Source of the DNA: Vagococcus_D sp963518325
GTDB taxonomy: Bacteria > Bacillota > Bacilli > Lactobacillales > Vagococcaceae
Reading direction: 5' to 3'
Assembly: GCF_963518325.1 (NCBI RefSeq)
Contig: NZ_CAUQJB010000001.1
Span: 310,001 to 374,000, forward strand
Length of the DNA: 64,000 nt
Shown: piece after piece, positions 1-7,143 of the stretch
Numbering within the stretch: position 1 is the first letter of the stretch
Layout of the letters: each line of letters starts with the position of its first letter
The notes under the pieces: model-generated
The model's input: only the letters and a program-made list of their open reading frames with translations
Database searches by the model: none
Told to the model about the DNA's origin: nothing
Position numbers and translations under genes: made by a program

Positions 1-73
1 TGATTTTAACGCCTGTCACCTCATCTGTTACTTGGCAAACACCGTCAATAACTGAATATATTGCTTTAATCAT
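1..73 (-). CDS. 5' end of an unidentified gene, cut by the window edge
   Basis: Only the first 24 codons are present; they begin MIKAIYSVIDGVCQVTDEV. A strong ribosome binding site (GGAGGAAGACG) sits directly before the ATG, so the start is well supported. The gene lies 21 bases after a small membrane-protein gene and probably belongs to the same transcript as the TetR regulator upstream. Too little remains to assign a function. Confidence 0.6.
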   Translation of the reverse strand, partial: MIKAIYSVIDGVCQVTDEVTGVKI

Positions 74-94
74 CGTCTTCCTCCTTTGCTATTT

Positions 95-322
95 CTAAAA
101 AATGAAAGTTGAAACAAACCACGTTGAAGCCGATCCTACAAAAGCTAAACCTGAAAGTGTTAGGCAAGTTATTGCCCCAATTTTTTTCCCTTTTGTTTTT
201 TTGGTGACGGCCAAACTAACACCAATTATTAACAAGATTACACCTAATCCTATGTTTGTCATAATCGATACTGGGGCTGATAGCACTAAAAAGTCAATAA
301 TGTTTCTAAATATACTACTCAT
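95..322 (-). CDS. Small two-helix membrane protein
   Basis: This 75-residue protein has two predicted membrane segments (about residues 20-39 and 49-73) separated by a short, strongly basic loop containing KKTKGKK. The start is supported by a GGAGGAGGACAACAA ribosome binding site. It sits between a TetR-family gene and another small gene on the same strand, so the three are probably co-transcribed and controlled by that regulator. I do not recognise the family. The size and topology would fit a membrane-stress or accessory protein, but that is inference. Confidence 0.7.
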   Translation of the reverse strand: MSSIFRNIIDFLVLSAPVSIMTNIGLGVILLIIGVSLAVTKKTKGKKIGAITCLTLSGLAFVGSASTWFVSTFIF

Positions 323-396
323 TTGTTGTCCTCCTCCATGATTTTAACCGGCAAACAGTGGCAAATCAGACTCAATTACCACGGTTAAACAGGTAG

Positions 397-987
397 TTAC
401 TGTGTAAATAGTTGTAACAATAAGCCATCTAACAAAAAACTAAAGACCTCACGATGATCATAAGAAACTCGCTCTTTATTAGTCACCGTATATAAGAGAG
501 AGCTTAAGGCCGCAAAGGCTTTTTCCTGACTAATAGCTAAGGTCAAACCCGTCAATTGAATCATCTCCTCAAAAGATGCCACACTGTCAAACTTAAGCAA
601 GTCGATTTTTACTTGAGGTAATTTATTGATAAATGCCAAGAAATCCGGTGAGTTAAAATCATACAAAAATGGCCGTTTATCGTACTCGTCAAAGTGCCAA
701 ATCATGGCCTGACGAAATCCTTCGAGGCCACCAACCTCTTTGATGACTTGCCTTAGAGTCGTCGTTAACTGTTCTTGAACTCGTGCCAATGTTTCGCAAA
801 ACAACTCCTCTTTAGAAGGGTATAACAAATAAAATGCCCCCGTTGAAATACCAATGCTTGCTGTCAACTCGCTGATGCTAGTTTTTTTGTAGCCATGAAG
901 GGCCCAACTCTCTTCACATTTAAGACGCAACTTGCTTCTTAAGAGTTCTTTTTCATCTTCTGAAAAGCCTTTAGGACCTTTTGCCAT
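397..987 (-). CDS. TetR/AcrR family transcriptional regulator
   Basis: This 196-residue protein has an N-terminal helix-turn-helix (about residues 37-58, SISELTASIGISTGAFYLLY) typical of TetR repressors, followed by an all-helical ligand-binding domain. The start follows AAGAGGTGAAGAG. A near-consensus promoter lies immediately upstream. The small membrane-protein genes follow 74 bases downstream in the same direction, which suggests an autoregulated operon in which the repressor controls its membrane partners. The ligand is unknown. Confidence 0.88.
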   Translation of the reverse strand: MAKGPKGFSEDEKELLRSKLRLKCEESWALHGYKKTSISELTASIGISTGAFYLLYPSKEELFCETLARVQEQLTTTLRQVIKEVGGLEGFRQAMIWHFDEYDKRPFLYDFNSPDFLAFINKLPQVKIDLLKFDSVASFEEMIQLTGLTLAISQEKAFAALSSLLYTVTNKERVSYDHREVFSFLLDGLLLQLFTQ

Positions 988-1033
988 CTCTTCACCTCTT
1001 CTGTGAATTTTTTTATAGTTTGGTTCACAATTA

Positions 1034-1063
1034 AAATATACCTCTTTATTGCCAACTTGTCAA
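1034..1063 (-). promoter_or_regulatory. Promoter of the tetR operon with a flanking inverted repeat
   Basis: On the minus strand there is TTGACA, a 17-base spacer and TATATT, an almost perfect sigma-A promoter. Downstream of the -10, TGTGAA and TTCACA form an inverted repeat about 28 bases across, a possible operator for the TetR protein. The operator role is inference. Confidence 0.7.
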
Positions 1064-1064
1064 T

Positions 1065-1094
1065 CAAAAAAGACCAGAAATTAATCTGGTCTTT
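1065..1094 (-). terminator. Intrinsic terminator of ylxM-ffh
   Basis: AAAGACCAG and CTGGTCTTT form a stem with an 8-base loop, followed on the minus strand by a T run. It lies just beyond the ffh stop codon. Confidence 0.85.
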
Positions 1095-1100
1095 CGGTCA

Positions 1101-2522
1101 TTATTTTTTCTTTTTACGCATTTTCTTTTTACGATTTTTCTTAACCATTGAGTTCATGGCCATCTTGCCCATTTTCCCTTTGATGCCTGAGCCAAACATT
1201 TGATCCATTCCCGCTGGCATCTTACCTTTACTCATTTGTTGCATCATCTTACGAGATTCATTAAACTGCTTAATCATGCGATTGACTTCAATTACGTTAT
1301 TTCCTGACCCTGCCGCAATCCGTCGACGACGGCTTGGCGTTAATAAATCAGGGTTTTCACGTTCCGCGGCAGTCATAGAAAAGACCATGGCTTTTTTACG
1401 TTCCACATCTTTAGGATCCACTTGAATTTGATCCATACCAGGAATATTATTCATTCCCGGAATCATTTTCAGGATATCCTCCAAAGGTCCCATTCCCATG
1501 ACTTGATCCATTTGCTCGATAAAATCATTAAAATCAAAGGTATTTTCCTTCATCTTCGTCGCTAATTCTTCGGCTTTTTTCTCATCGTAATCGCCTTGAG
1601 CTTTCTCGATTAAGGTTAACATGTCACCCATGCCAAGAATACGACTGGACATACGATCCGGATGGAATACTTCCAAGTCAGTTAATTTTTCACCTGTTCC
1701 GACAAATTTAATCGGTTTACCAGTTACAGCACGAATAGAAAGCGCCGCACCACCACGAGTATCGCCATCCAGTTTAGTGACGATAACTCCAGTGATTTCC
1801 AATTGTTCGTTAAAGCTCTCTGCGACATTTACCGCATCTTGACCCGTCATCGCATCGACTACTAAGAGAATTTCATCAGGATTGGCTAACTCTTTAATTT
1901 GTTTTAACTCTTCCATTAAGAGTTCATCAATATGCAAACGACCTGCCGTATCAATAAAAACATAATCATTTTTATTGGCATAGGCTTGTTCTAACCCTTG
2001 ACAGACGATTTCAACTGGACTGACATCTGTTCCCATATCAAAGACTGGCACATCAATTTGTTGACCTAATACTTTTAACTGTTCGATCGCCGCTGGACGG
2101 TAAACGTCACCTGCGATTAATAGAGGTCGAGCATTTTCAGTTTTCTTTAAATGATTGGCCATCTTCCCTACAAAGGTTGTTTTACCAGCCCCTTGAAGAC
2201 CTGACATCATGATAATAGTCGGGATTTTCGGTGATTTATTTAACGGTACAGCTGCCGTTCCTAAAGTTTCTGTCAGCTCTTCATCAACGATTTTAACGAT
2301 TTGTTGAGCTGGCGATAAACTTTCTAAAACTTCAACTCCTACTGCACGATCACTAACCCGTTTAGTAAAATCCTTTACAACGTTAAAATTGACGTCGGCT
2401 TCCAATAAGGCCAGACGAATTTCTCTCATCATTTCTTTAACATCAGATGCAGAAACCTTTCCTTTACGACGTAGTTTGCTCATCGCATTCTGCAAACGAT
2501 CTGTTAAACTTTCAAATGCCAT
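1101..2522 (-). CDS. ffh: Signal recognition particle GTPase Ffh
   Basis: Ffh binds the 4.5S/scRNA and nascent signal peptides and delivers ribosomes to FtsY at the membrane. The 473-residue protein has the N domain (about 1-90), the G domain with P-loop GLQGAGKTT (108-116), DTAGR near residue 190 and TKLDG near residue 250. A methionine-rich M domain runs from about 300 to the end and finishes in a very basic tail (KKNRKKKMRKKKK). Length is normal. It follows ylxM by 12 bases, the classical Firmicute arrangement. No SRP RNA gene is visible nearby. Confidence 0.98.
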   Translation of the reverse strand: MAFESLTDRLQNAMSKLRRKGKVSASDVKEMMREIRLALLEADVNFNVVKDFTKRVSDRAVGVEVLESLSPAQQIVKIVDEELTETLGTAAVPLNKSPKIPTIIMMSGLQGAGKTTFVGKMANHLKKTENARPLLIAGDVYRPAAIEQLKVLGQQIDVPVFDMGTDVSPVEIVCQGLEQAYANKNDYVFIDTAGRLHIDELLMEELKQIKELANPDEILLVVDAMTGQDAVNVAESFNEQLEITGVIVTKLDGDTRGGAALSIRAVTGKPIKFVGTGEKLTDLEVFHPDRMSSRILGMGDMLTLIEKAQGDYDEKKAEELATKMKENTFDFNDFIEQMDQVMGMGPLEDILKMIPGMNNIPGMDQIQVDPKDVERKKAMVFSMTAAERENPDLLTPSRRRRIAAGSGNNVIEVNRMIKQFNESRKMMQQMSKGKMPAGMDQMFGSGIKGKMGKMAMNSMVKKNRKKKMRKKKK

Positions 2523-2534
2523 ACTTATTTTCTC

Positions 2535-2873
2535 CTATTCTTCTATCTCTTGAATATTCTTAATTAAACCTAGTAATACCTGATCATCTGGATAATTTTC
2601 ATTGACATGATTTTGCATCTTGTTAATCAATTCTTCCCGAACAATAAAATTAGAATACAAGTGAAGCTTGCGTTCGTAGTTCTCTAAAATTTTATCGGTC
2701 CGCTTAATATTATCATAAACAGCTTGGCGGCTGACACCGTACTCTTCAGCAATTTCACCTAAAGAAAAATCATCGGCATAATATAACTCGATGTAGTTCA
2801 TCTGTTTTTCTGTCAAAAGTGTTGAATAAAACTCAAATAGCGCGTTCATGCGATTTGTTTTTTCAATAGCCAT
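2535..2873 (-). CDS. ylxM: YlxM, helix-turn-helix SRP-associated protein
   Basis: This 112-residue sigma-70 region-4-like protein has a helix-turn-helix at about residues 35-60 (SLGEIAEEYGVSRQAVYDNI). The family is encoded upstream of ffh across Firmicutes and has been linked to SRP function in streptococci. It begins the ylxM-ffh transcription unit; the start follows GAGGTACGAA. Synteny makes the assignment secure, while the molecular role is known only from relatives. Confidence 0.93.
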   Translation of the reverse strand: MAIEKTNRMNALFEFYSTLLTEKQMNYIELYYADDFSLGEIAEEYGVSRQAVYDNIKRTDKILENYERKLHLYSNFIVREELINKMQNHVNENYPDDQVLLGLIKNIQEIEE

Positions 2874-3251
2874 TTCGTACCTCCTCTTGTTTGAAAGGCT
2901 CTTTAGTTTGACAGACCACTGCTACTTTTCTTTACTGTCTAACGGATAAAGCCAGATTTCTGAGAAACCCACACATTCACTACTTCTATTATATTATACC
3001 TTTATCTCAGCCAAGTTACCACTCTATCTATATCCAGTTCTAGGTTACCTATTTCAGCCTAAATAGTCAATCAAAAATCAGGTTTTAAGTAACTTTTTCT
3101 GCATTTCAATAAACAAGTACTCATAATAAGGCACCTTTTGGAAAAACTATTGGTTCCCCATTAATAAAATTAGCCAATTGATAGAATCTAAATAGACACG
3201 CCTAAAGACACCTTCTCACCACCACTGGCTCGTAAGCCTGATTACTCTCAC
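2874..3251 (-). other. Non-coding gap with the probable ylxM promoter region
   Basis: No convincing ORF lies in this stretch. On the minus strand an AT-rich GGTATAATATAATAG at about 2989-3003 offers two overlapping TATAAT -10 elements, but no good -35 accompanies them. I see no clear terminator for the upstream gene. Confidence 0.45.
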
Positions 3252-3734
3252 TCACAAGACGCTAGCTTTATCTAAACTAATTTTAGCTTTTTCCCATTCC
3301 GTATCGGCATAGATTGCAATTCCTTGAGCCATAAAAAAGGCAGTCGCTACGCCAACACCAGTTACTTTATGACCACTGAAAGAACCATCATAAATCTGAT
3401 GAGCGCCACAAGACGGACTTTTTTCTTTCAAGATTAAGCTCTTTACCCCTTTTTCATCCAACTGCTTATAAGCTTCTCTTGCACCAGCTTGATAGACTGC
3501 CGTCACATCACAGCCTTGATCATCCACTACTTTTGCTTTACCTAGCCACACATCCCGACCATCTCCACCGACAATTTCAGCAGGATTTCGTGGTATCGGC
3601 AAGCCACCTGCCACTTCCGGGCAAATCATCAAGGCACGCCCCTCATTGACCAACTGAACTAACTCATCTATTGTTTGGCTACCACCATCGTAACGACAAG
3701 CAATACCACCTAGACATGCGCTTATCCCAATCAT
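3252..3734 (-). CDS. DUF523 protein, TudS-like thiouracil desulfurase
   Basis: This 160-residue protein matches the DUF523 family, in which characterised TudS uses an Fe-S cluster to remove sulfur from 2-thiouracil. The conserved cysteine pattern is visible: SACLGGIACRYDG at the N terminus, ICPEVAGG near residue 38 and KSPSCG near residue 109. It is the stand-alone short form without the DUF1722 extension. It is probably monocistronic, with no informative neighbours. The family call is firm; the substrate is inferred from the family. Confidence 0.85.
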   Translation of the reverse strand: MIGISACLGGIACRYDGGSQTIDELVQLVNEGRALMICPEVAGGLPIPRNPAEIVGGDGRDVWLGKAKVVDDQGCDVTAVYQAGAREAYKQLDEKGVKSLILKEKSPSCGAHQIYDGSFSGHKVTGVGVATAFFMAQGIAIYADTEWEKAKISLDKASVL

Positions 3735-3850
3735 CGAATCACTCCATTTACAAGGCTTTCAAGTTATTAATTATATCATACTTTCAGTCATTTTCATTGT
3801 TTTATGAAAAGAGACTAGTAATTTAAAAGCGGCTGTGTTATACTCATTTA

Positions 3851-3972
3851 CATGCGATGAGGCGACAGAACTCGATTTAGGAGTTCCATCCTACTATTAA
3901 CACTTTGTGGAAGGTGAGTAGGAGAGAAAAAAGTGGTAGCGATTGACTTAGGTCAATCACTACCACTTTTTT
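3851..3972 (+). ncRNA. Candidate structured small RNA ending in an intrinsic terminator
   Basis: An extended -10 (TGTTATACT, TATACT at 3839-3844) with a weak -35 precedes about 120 bases without an ORF. The stretch folds well: GAACTC/GAGTTC forms one hairpin, CCTAC/GTAGG encloses CAC-TTT-GTG, and a long stem (3927-3972) ends in a T run. The terminator also serves the convergent aminotransferase gene, so only the upstream folds argue for an RNA. I could not match it to a known riboswitch or small RNA. Confidence 0.4.
3927..3972 (-). terminator. Bidirectional intrinsic terminator
   Basis: AAAAAAGTGGTAG and CTACCACTTTTTT flank an inner GATTGAC/GTCAATC stem with a tiny loop. A-rich and T-rich tails lie on both sides, so it can stop the aminotransferase transcript (minus) and the candidate small RNA (plus). 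Confidence 0.88.
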
Positions 3973-3978
3973 GCATGT

Positions 3979-5148
3979 TTATTTTGATTCAATGTAAGCT
4001 TTAATTCGTTTTATTGCTTCCACTAATTTGTCCATATCTGCCGCATAACTAATGCGGACATACCCCTGTCCAGCTAAACCAAAAGCACTTCCTGGAACAA
4101 TTGCCACACGATATTGATTGGCTAATTCTTGACAAAATGCCAATGAATCCTGAGGAAATCCAGCAGGTATTTTAGCAAAGATATAAAAAGCACCTGACGG
4201 TTTAGCAATCTCAAACCCTAAGGCGGTCATTTCTTTATAAACGAAATCCCGTCGCTCTCGGTAGGCCTCTTTCATAATCATGCCATCATCAATCCCGACG
4301 GTTAAGGCATTAACTGCTGCCTTTTGAGCAACTGTCGTAGCCGCTGTCACTAAAAATTGATGGGTTTTGGCGATTTCACGGGCGATCTCAGTTCGTGTTA
4401 AAACAAACCCAATCCGCCAGCCAGTCATCGCATGAGACTTGGATAAACCACTGATTAAAATGGTTTGTTCTGGTAAAAATTCAGCGATTGAAACATGGTG
4501 GGCATCATAAGATAACTCACTATATATTTCATCGGACAAAACAAAAACATTGTATTTTTTTAACGAGTCGGCAATCGCCACCACTTCACGGCGGGTATAA
4601 GTAACGCCCGTTGGATTACTTGGATAATTAAGAATAATAGCTTTTACCTTATCTCCGTGTTCCGCCATAGCCGCTTCAATCATCTCTGGACTTAATACAA
4701 ATCCATTATCCGAAGTGTCAATTTCAATTGACTCTGCCCCAGCTAAAGTGATGACTGGTTCGTAGCCTGGAAAAGCCGGTGTCGGAATCAAGACTTTATC
4801 CCCTGGGTTTAAAATCGCCAACAAACTCGCGCTGTACGCTTCTGTCGCTCCCACTGTCACCAAAATTTCCGATTGAGGATCATAGCTCACTTGGTATTTT
4901 TTTTGAAAAAAATCTCGAACTGCTTCCCTTAGTTCAATTAAACCCGAATTAACCGTATAATGAGAAAAATCCTCTTGAATAGCCGCAATTCCTGCTTCTT
5001 TGACATGCTCAGGCGTATTAAAATCCGGTTCACCTAAAGTTAATTTAATAATCCCCTCAATACTGGTGCAATCTTCATCAAATTGTCTAATGGGTGATGG
5101 GGTAATCCTCCCTAATTGCTGATTAAAACGTGGCGTAAATACTGACAT
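3979..5148 (-). CDS. PLP-dependent class I/II aminotransferase (PatA-like)
   Basis: This is a fold-type I aminotransferase that moves amino groups from amino acids to 2-oxo acids using pyridoxal phosphate. Landmarks include LGEPDFNTP near the start, NYPSNPTG for substrate/PLP contact, SDEIYSEL, and SGLSKSHAMTGWRIGF containing the catalytic lysine. From the chosen start the protein has 389 residues, normal for the family. An ATG two codons earlier sits only 2 bases after GGAG, whereas this ATG is 8 bases away and is preferred. Its leader contains a striking tandem repeat. The exact substrate cannot be told from sequence. Confidence 0.9.
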   Translation of the reverse strand: MSVFTPRFNQQLGRITPSPIRQFDEDCTSIEGIIKLTLGEPDFNTPEHVKEAGIAAIQEDFSHYTVNSGLIELREAVRDFFQKKYQVSYDPQSEILVTVGATEAYSASLLAILNPGDKVLIPTPAFPGYEPVITLAGAESIEIDTSDNGFVLSPEMIEAAMAEHGDKVKAIILNYPSNPTGVTYTRREVVAIADSLKKYNVFVLSDEIYSELSYDAHHVSIAEFLPEQTILISGLSKSHAMTGWRIGFVLTRTEIAREIAKTHQFLVTAATTVAQKAAVNALTVGIDDGMIMKEAYRERRDFVYKEMTALGFEIAKPSGAFYIFAKIPAGFPQDSLAFCQELANQYRVAIVPGSAFGLAGQGYVRISYAADMDKLVEAIKRIKAYIESK

Positions 5149-5154
5149 CAACAT

Positions 5155-5300
5155 CGCTCCTTTTCCTTTTAGGTCCGCTGTCCTAAACTTCTACGCAAGT
5201 TACCTTGCTAGAGTTAAGGCGATCCTTTTCCTTTTAGGTCCGCTGTCCTAAACTTCTACGCAAGTCACCTTGCTAGAGTTAAGGCGCTCCTTTTCCTTTT
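5155..5300 (-). repeat. 65-bp tandem direct repeat (2.25 copies) covering the ribosome binding site
   Basis: Units 5155-5219 and 5220-5284 are identical except at two positions, and a partial third unit runs from 5285 to about 5300. Read on the coding strand, each unit ends in AAAAGGAAAAGGAG or AAAAGGAAAAGGAT, so the Shine-Dalgarno segment of the aminotransferase is present three times. Only the last copy has an ATG. Each unit also contains two short hairpins, GCAAG/CTTGC and TTTAGG/CCTAAA. Confidence 0.95.
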
Positions 5301-5381
5301 TACCATAGTATCACAGTATTTATTGTAAATCTTCCATTTTCACTATTTTTTTCTTGAATTAATGTAATTTTCAGAATATAT

Positions 5382-5421
5382 AAACAAACTGCTGCAAAAT
5401 TTCCTCGCAACAGTTTGTTTA
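5382..5421 (-). terminator. Intrinsic terminator downstream of the Mga-like gene
   Basis: AAACAAACTG pairs with CAGTTTGTTT around an interrupted loop. It lies about 40 bases after the stop codon of the regulator gene. Confidence 0.65.
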
Positions 5422-5459
5422 TTCAAAATTGTCAGCGCTTAATCTAGAAATAGTAACAC

Positions 5460-6938
5460 TTATTTTAACATTTTTGTGATTTCCAAATCAACAATAATAG
5501 CTTCAATCTTTTTTAAGTTATCTGGCGTGACCATTTCATTAATATAGACAACCCGACCCACGTAGTCATATCGAGCTAAAGTAAAGTCTGTCACGATCAA
5601 ATCGATTCCAGACCATAAATTATTTTGATGAACTTCCTGAGCACTAATATACTCCAAACGATCATCAGCAAAGAGACTCAAAAATTGCTGACGATAAAAC
5701 TGTTCTTGAACAAAACCTTTTTCTGATAAAAAAGTGACCCTAATTGGCTCTAACAAATTTTCCCGAGAAAATGCCTTGTAAAGAACATACAGCTGTTGAT
5801 TTAAGACATCTTCATTTCGAAAATAATGGTTACCATACTTTTTATCTTTAATGCGTTCTTTCAACTCCCTGATTTTGCCTATAAAATCACTTCCTACCAT
5901 CTTGTTGAATTTTCTAATTTGGTTATAATAATTTTGATTATAATTAAATTCATGATAGCTATCAAGAAGTTGCAATGGAGAAAATATATCGATGAAATTG
6001 ACCGTCATTCTTAAGTTACTGTTTTCAGGATAAAAAACATCACAGGCAACCATTGCCAATTGATACACATCATGATCTGTCATACTAGAGTGAATAAGAC
6101 GTCGATGCATCGCGGCCTCAGAAAGGTATTTAACTGGGAACAACTCAATTGAACTGATTAACATGGCCTTTTCATTACTAGTTAAGGCACGACCAAGGTA
6201 CTTTTCTAACAGTGATAACGGTTTATCAAAGGCATGGTCTTCTAATAAAAATTTAAATTTTTCATCATCAATTGATTCTATTGCATAGGGATTTTCTGTC
6301 ATTGACAGATGAACCGCCGTAATCAGTGTATAAAAATACTCGACTGGCGGCGTTAAAAAAAGCTCTAATTCTTGAGTCACCAGTTTGACGAATTTATTTA
6401 ACACTTGATAATCCAACTCTTGAAAGATCCAGAGATCATCAACGACAGCTTTCTCTTTTAACATTTGTAAATAAAAAAAACGAATCTGCCAACTATCACC
6501 TCTTAAATACCAATAGTTATTTTCATTTATTAATTGAATACCAATTCGAGCCAAATAGGCGGTTAGCTTACGGCTGTGACGGTAAGCAACTGAGATACTG
6601 TAATAATACTTGGCTGCCCAACTCTCAAGAGTTTCAACCTTACCTAATAATAAATCCGAAAGAAATTGAACCATAAATGTTTGGTTACTGATAAGTGCGC
6701 TGACTTGCCGCTTATTCAAATAACCATTTTTGCTTAAAAACAACCCATTGTCCACATACTCTATTTGAGTAAATCCACTGATTAAACGGTTAGCATCGTC
6801 TATCGTGTTATCCAGAGTTGGACGGGAACACTTTGTTTGTTGCGAGGCCTCCTGCTTTGATATGGGTTTATTCGCATCTATTAGCGCATTCAACAAATCA
6901 TACATTCGCTGTAATTGCTTTGTTAATTTATAATACAA
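5460..6938 (-). CDS. Mga/AtxA-like virulence-type transcriptional regulator
   Basis: This 492-residue protein has the length and layout of the Mga family. There is an N-terminal helix-turn-helix near residues 27-50 (ISKQEASQQTKCSRPTLDNT), a second winged-helix segment near residues 100-150, a long helical PRD-like middle, and a C-terminal EIIB-like region with alternating strands and helices (RVTFLSEKGF, IDLIVTDF). Relatives (streptococcal Mga, enterococcal MafR, Bacillus AtxA) control surface, metabolic and virulence genes and can be phosphorylated by PTS enzymes. It stands alone with its own terminator, so its targets lie elsewhere; the surface-fibre locus in this window is one possibility, but that is speculation. 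Confidence 0.75.
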   Translation of the reverse strand: MYYKLTKQLQRMYDLLNALIDANKPISKQEASQQTKCSRPTLDNTIDDANRLISGFTQIEYVDNGLFLSKNGYLNKRQVSALISNQTFMVQFLSDLLLGKVETLESWAAKYYYSISVAYRHSRKLTAYLARIGIQLINENNYWYLRGDSWQIRFFYLQMLKEKAVVDDLWIFQELDYQVLNKFVKLVTQELELFLTPPVEYFYTLITAVHLSMTENPYAIESIDDEKFKFLLEDHAFDKPLSLLEKYLGRALTSNEKAMLISSIELFPVKYLSEAAMHRRLIHSSMTDHDVYQLAMVACDVFYPENSNLRMTVNFIDIFSPLQLLDSYHEFNYNQNYYNQIRKFNKMVGSDFIGKIRELKERIKDKKYGNHYFRNEDVLNQQLYVLYKAFSRENLLEPIRVTFLSEKGFVQEQFYRQQFLSLFADDRLEYISAQEVHQNNLWSGIDLIVTDFTLARYDYVGRVVYINEMVTPDNLKKIEAIIVDLEITKMLK

Positions 6939-7092
6939 GTCAACTGTCCCCTTTCAACATCTTTTCATATCGTATTTGAGACTACCTTCCCCTTCCCGCA
7001 AAAAGACAATCAAAACGAACGTTTTTTTATTAAAAAGGGGGTTATTAACACCATACCACATTTCGACTATAGAGAAAATAGAAAAAAGACAA

Positions 7093-7130
7093 TGAAAAAG
7101 ACTAAAAGGATTTACCTACCTTTTAGTCTA
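7093..7130 (-). terminator. Intrinsic terminator of the copYZA operon
   Basis: AGACTAAAAGG and CCTTTTAGTCT form an 11-bp stem followed on the minus strand by TTTTTC. It lies just after the copA stop codon. Confidence 0.88.
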
Positions 7131-7143
7131 ATATTATTCTAAT

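Noticed and set aside
3851..3972. Second fluoride or other known riboswitch
   Set aside because: GCGATGAGG superficially recalls the crcB motif, but the closing segment and the TGACGCC-type 3' part are missing, and no gene follows on that strand.
5155..5300. Possible CRISPR-like array
   Set aside because: The units are contiguous 65-bp direct repeats with no spacers and only 2.25 copies, and no cas genes are near.
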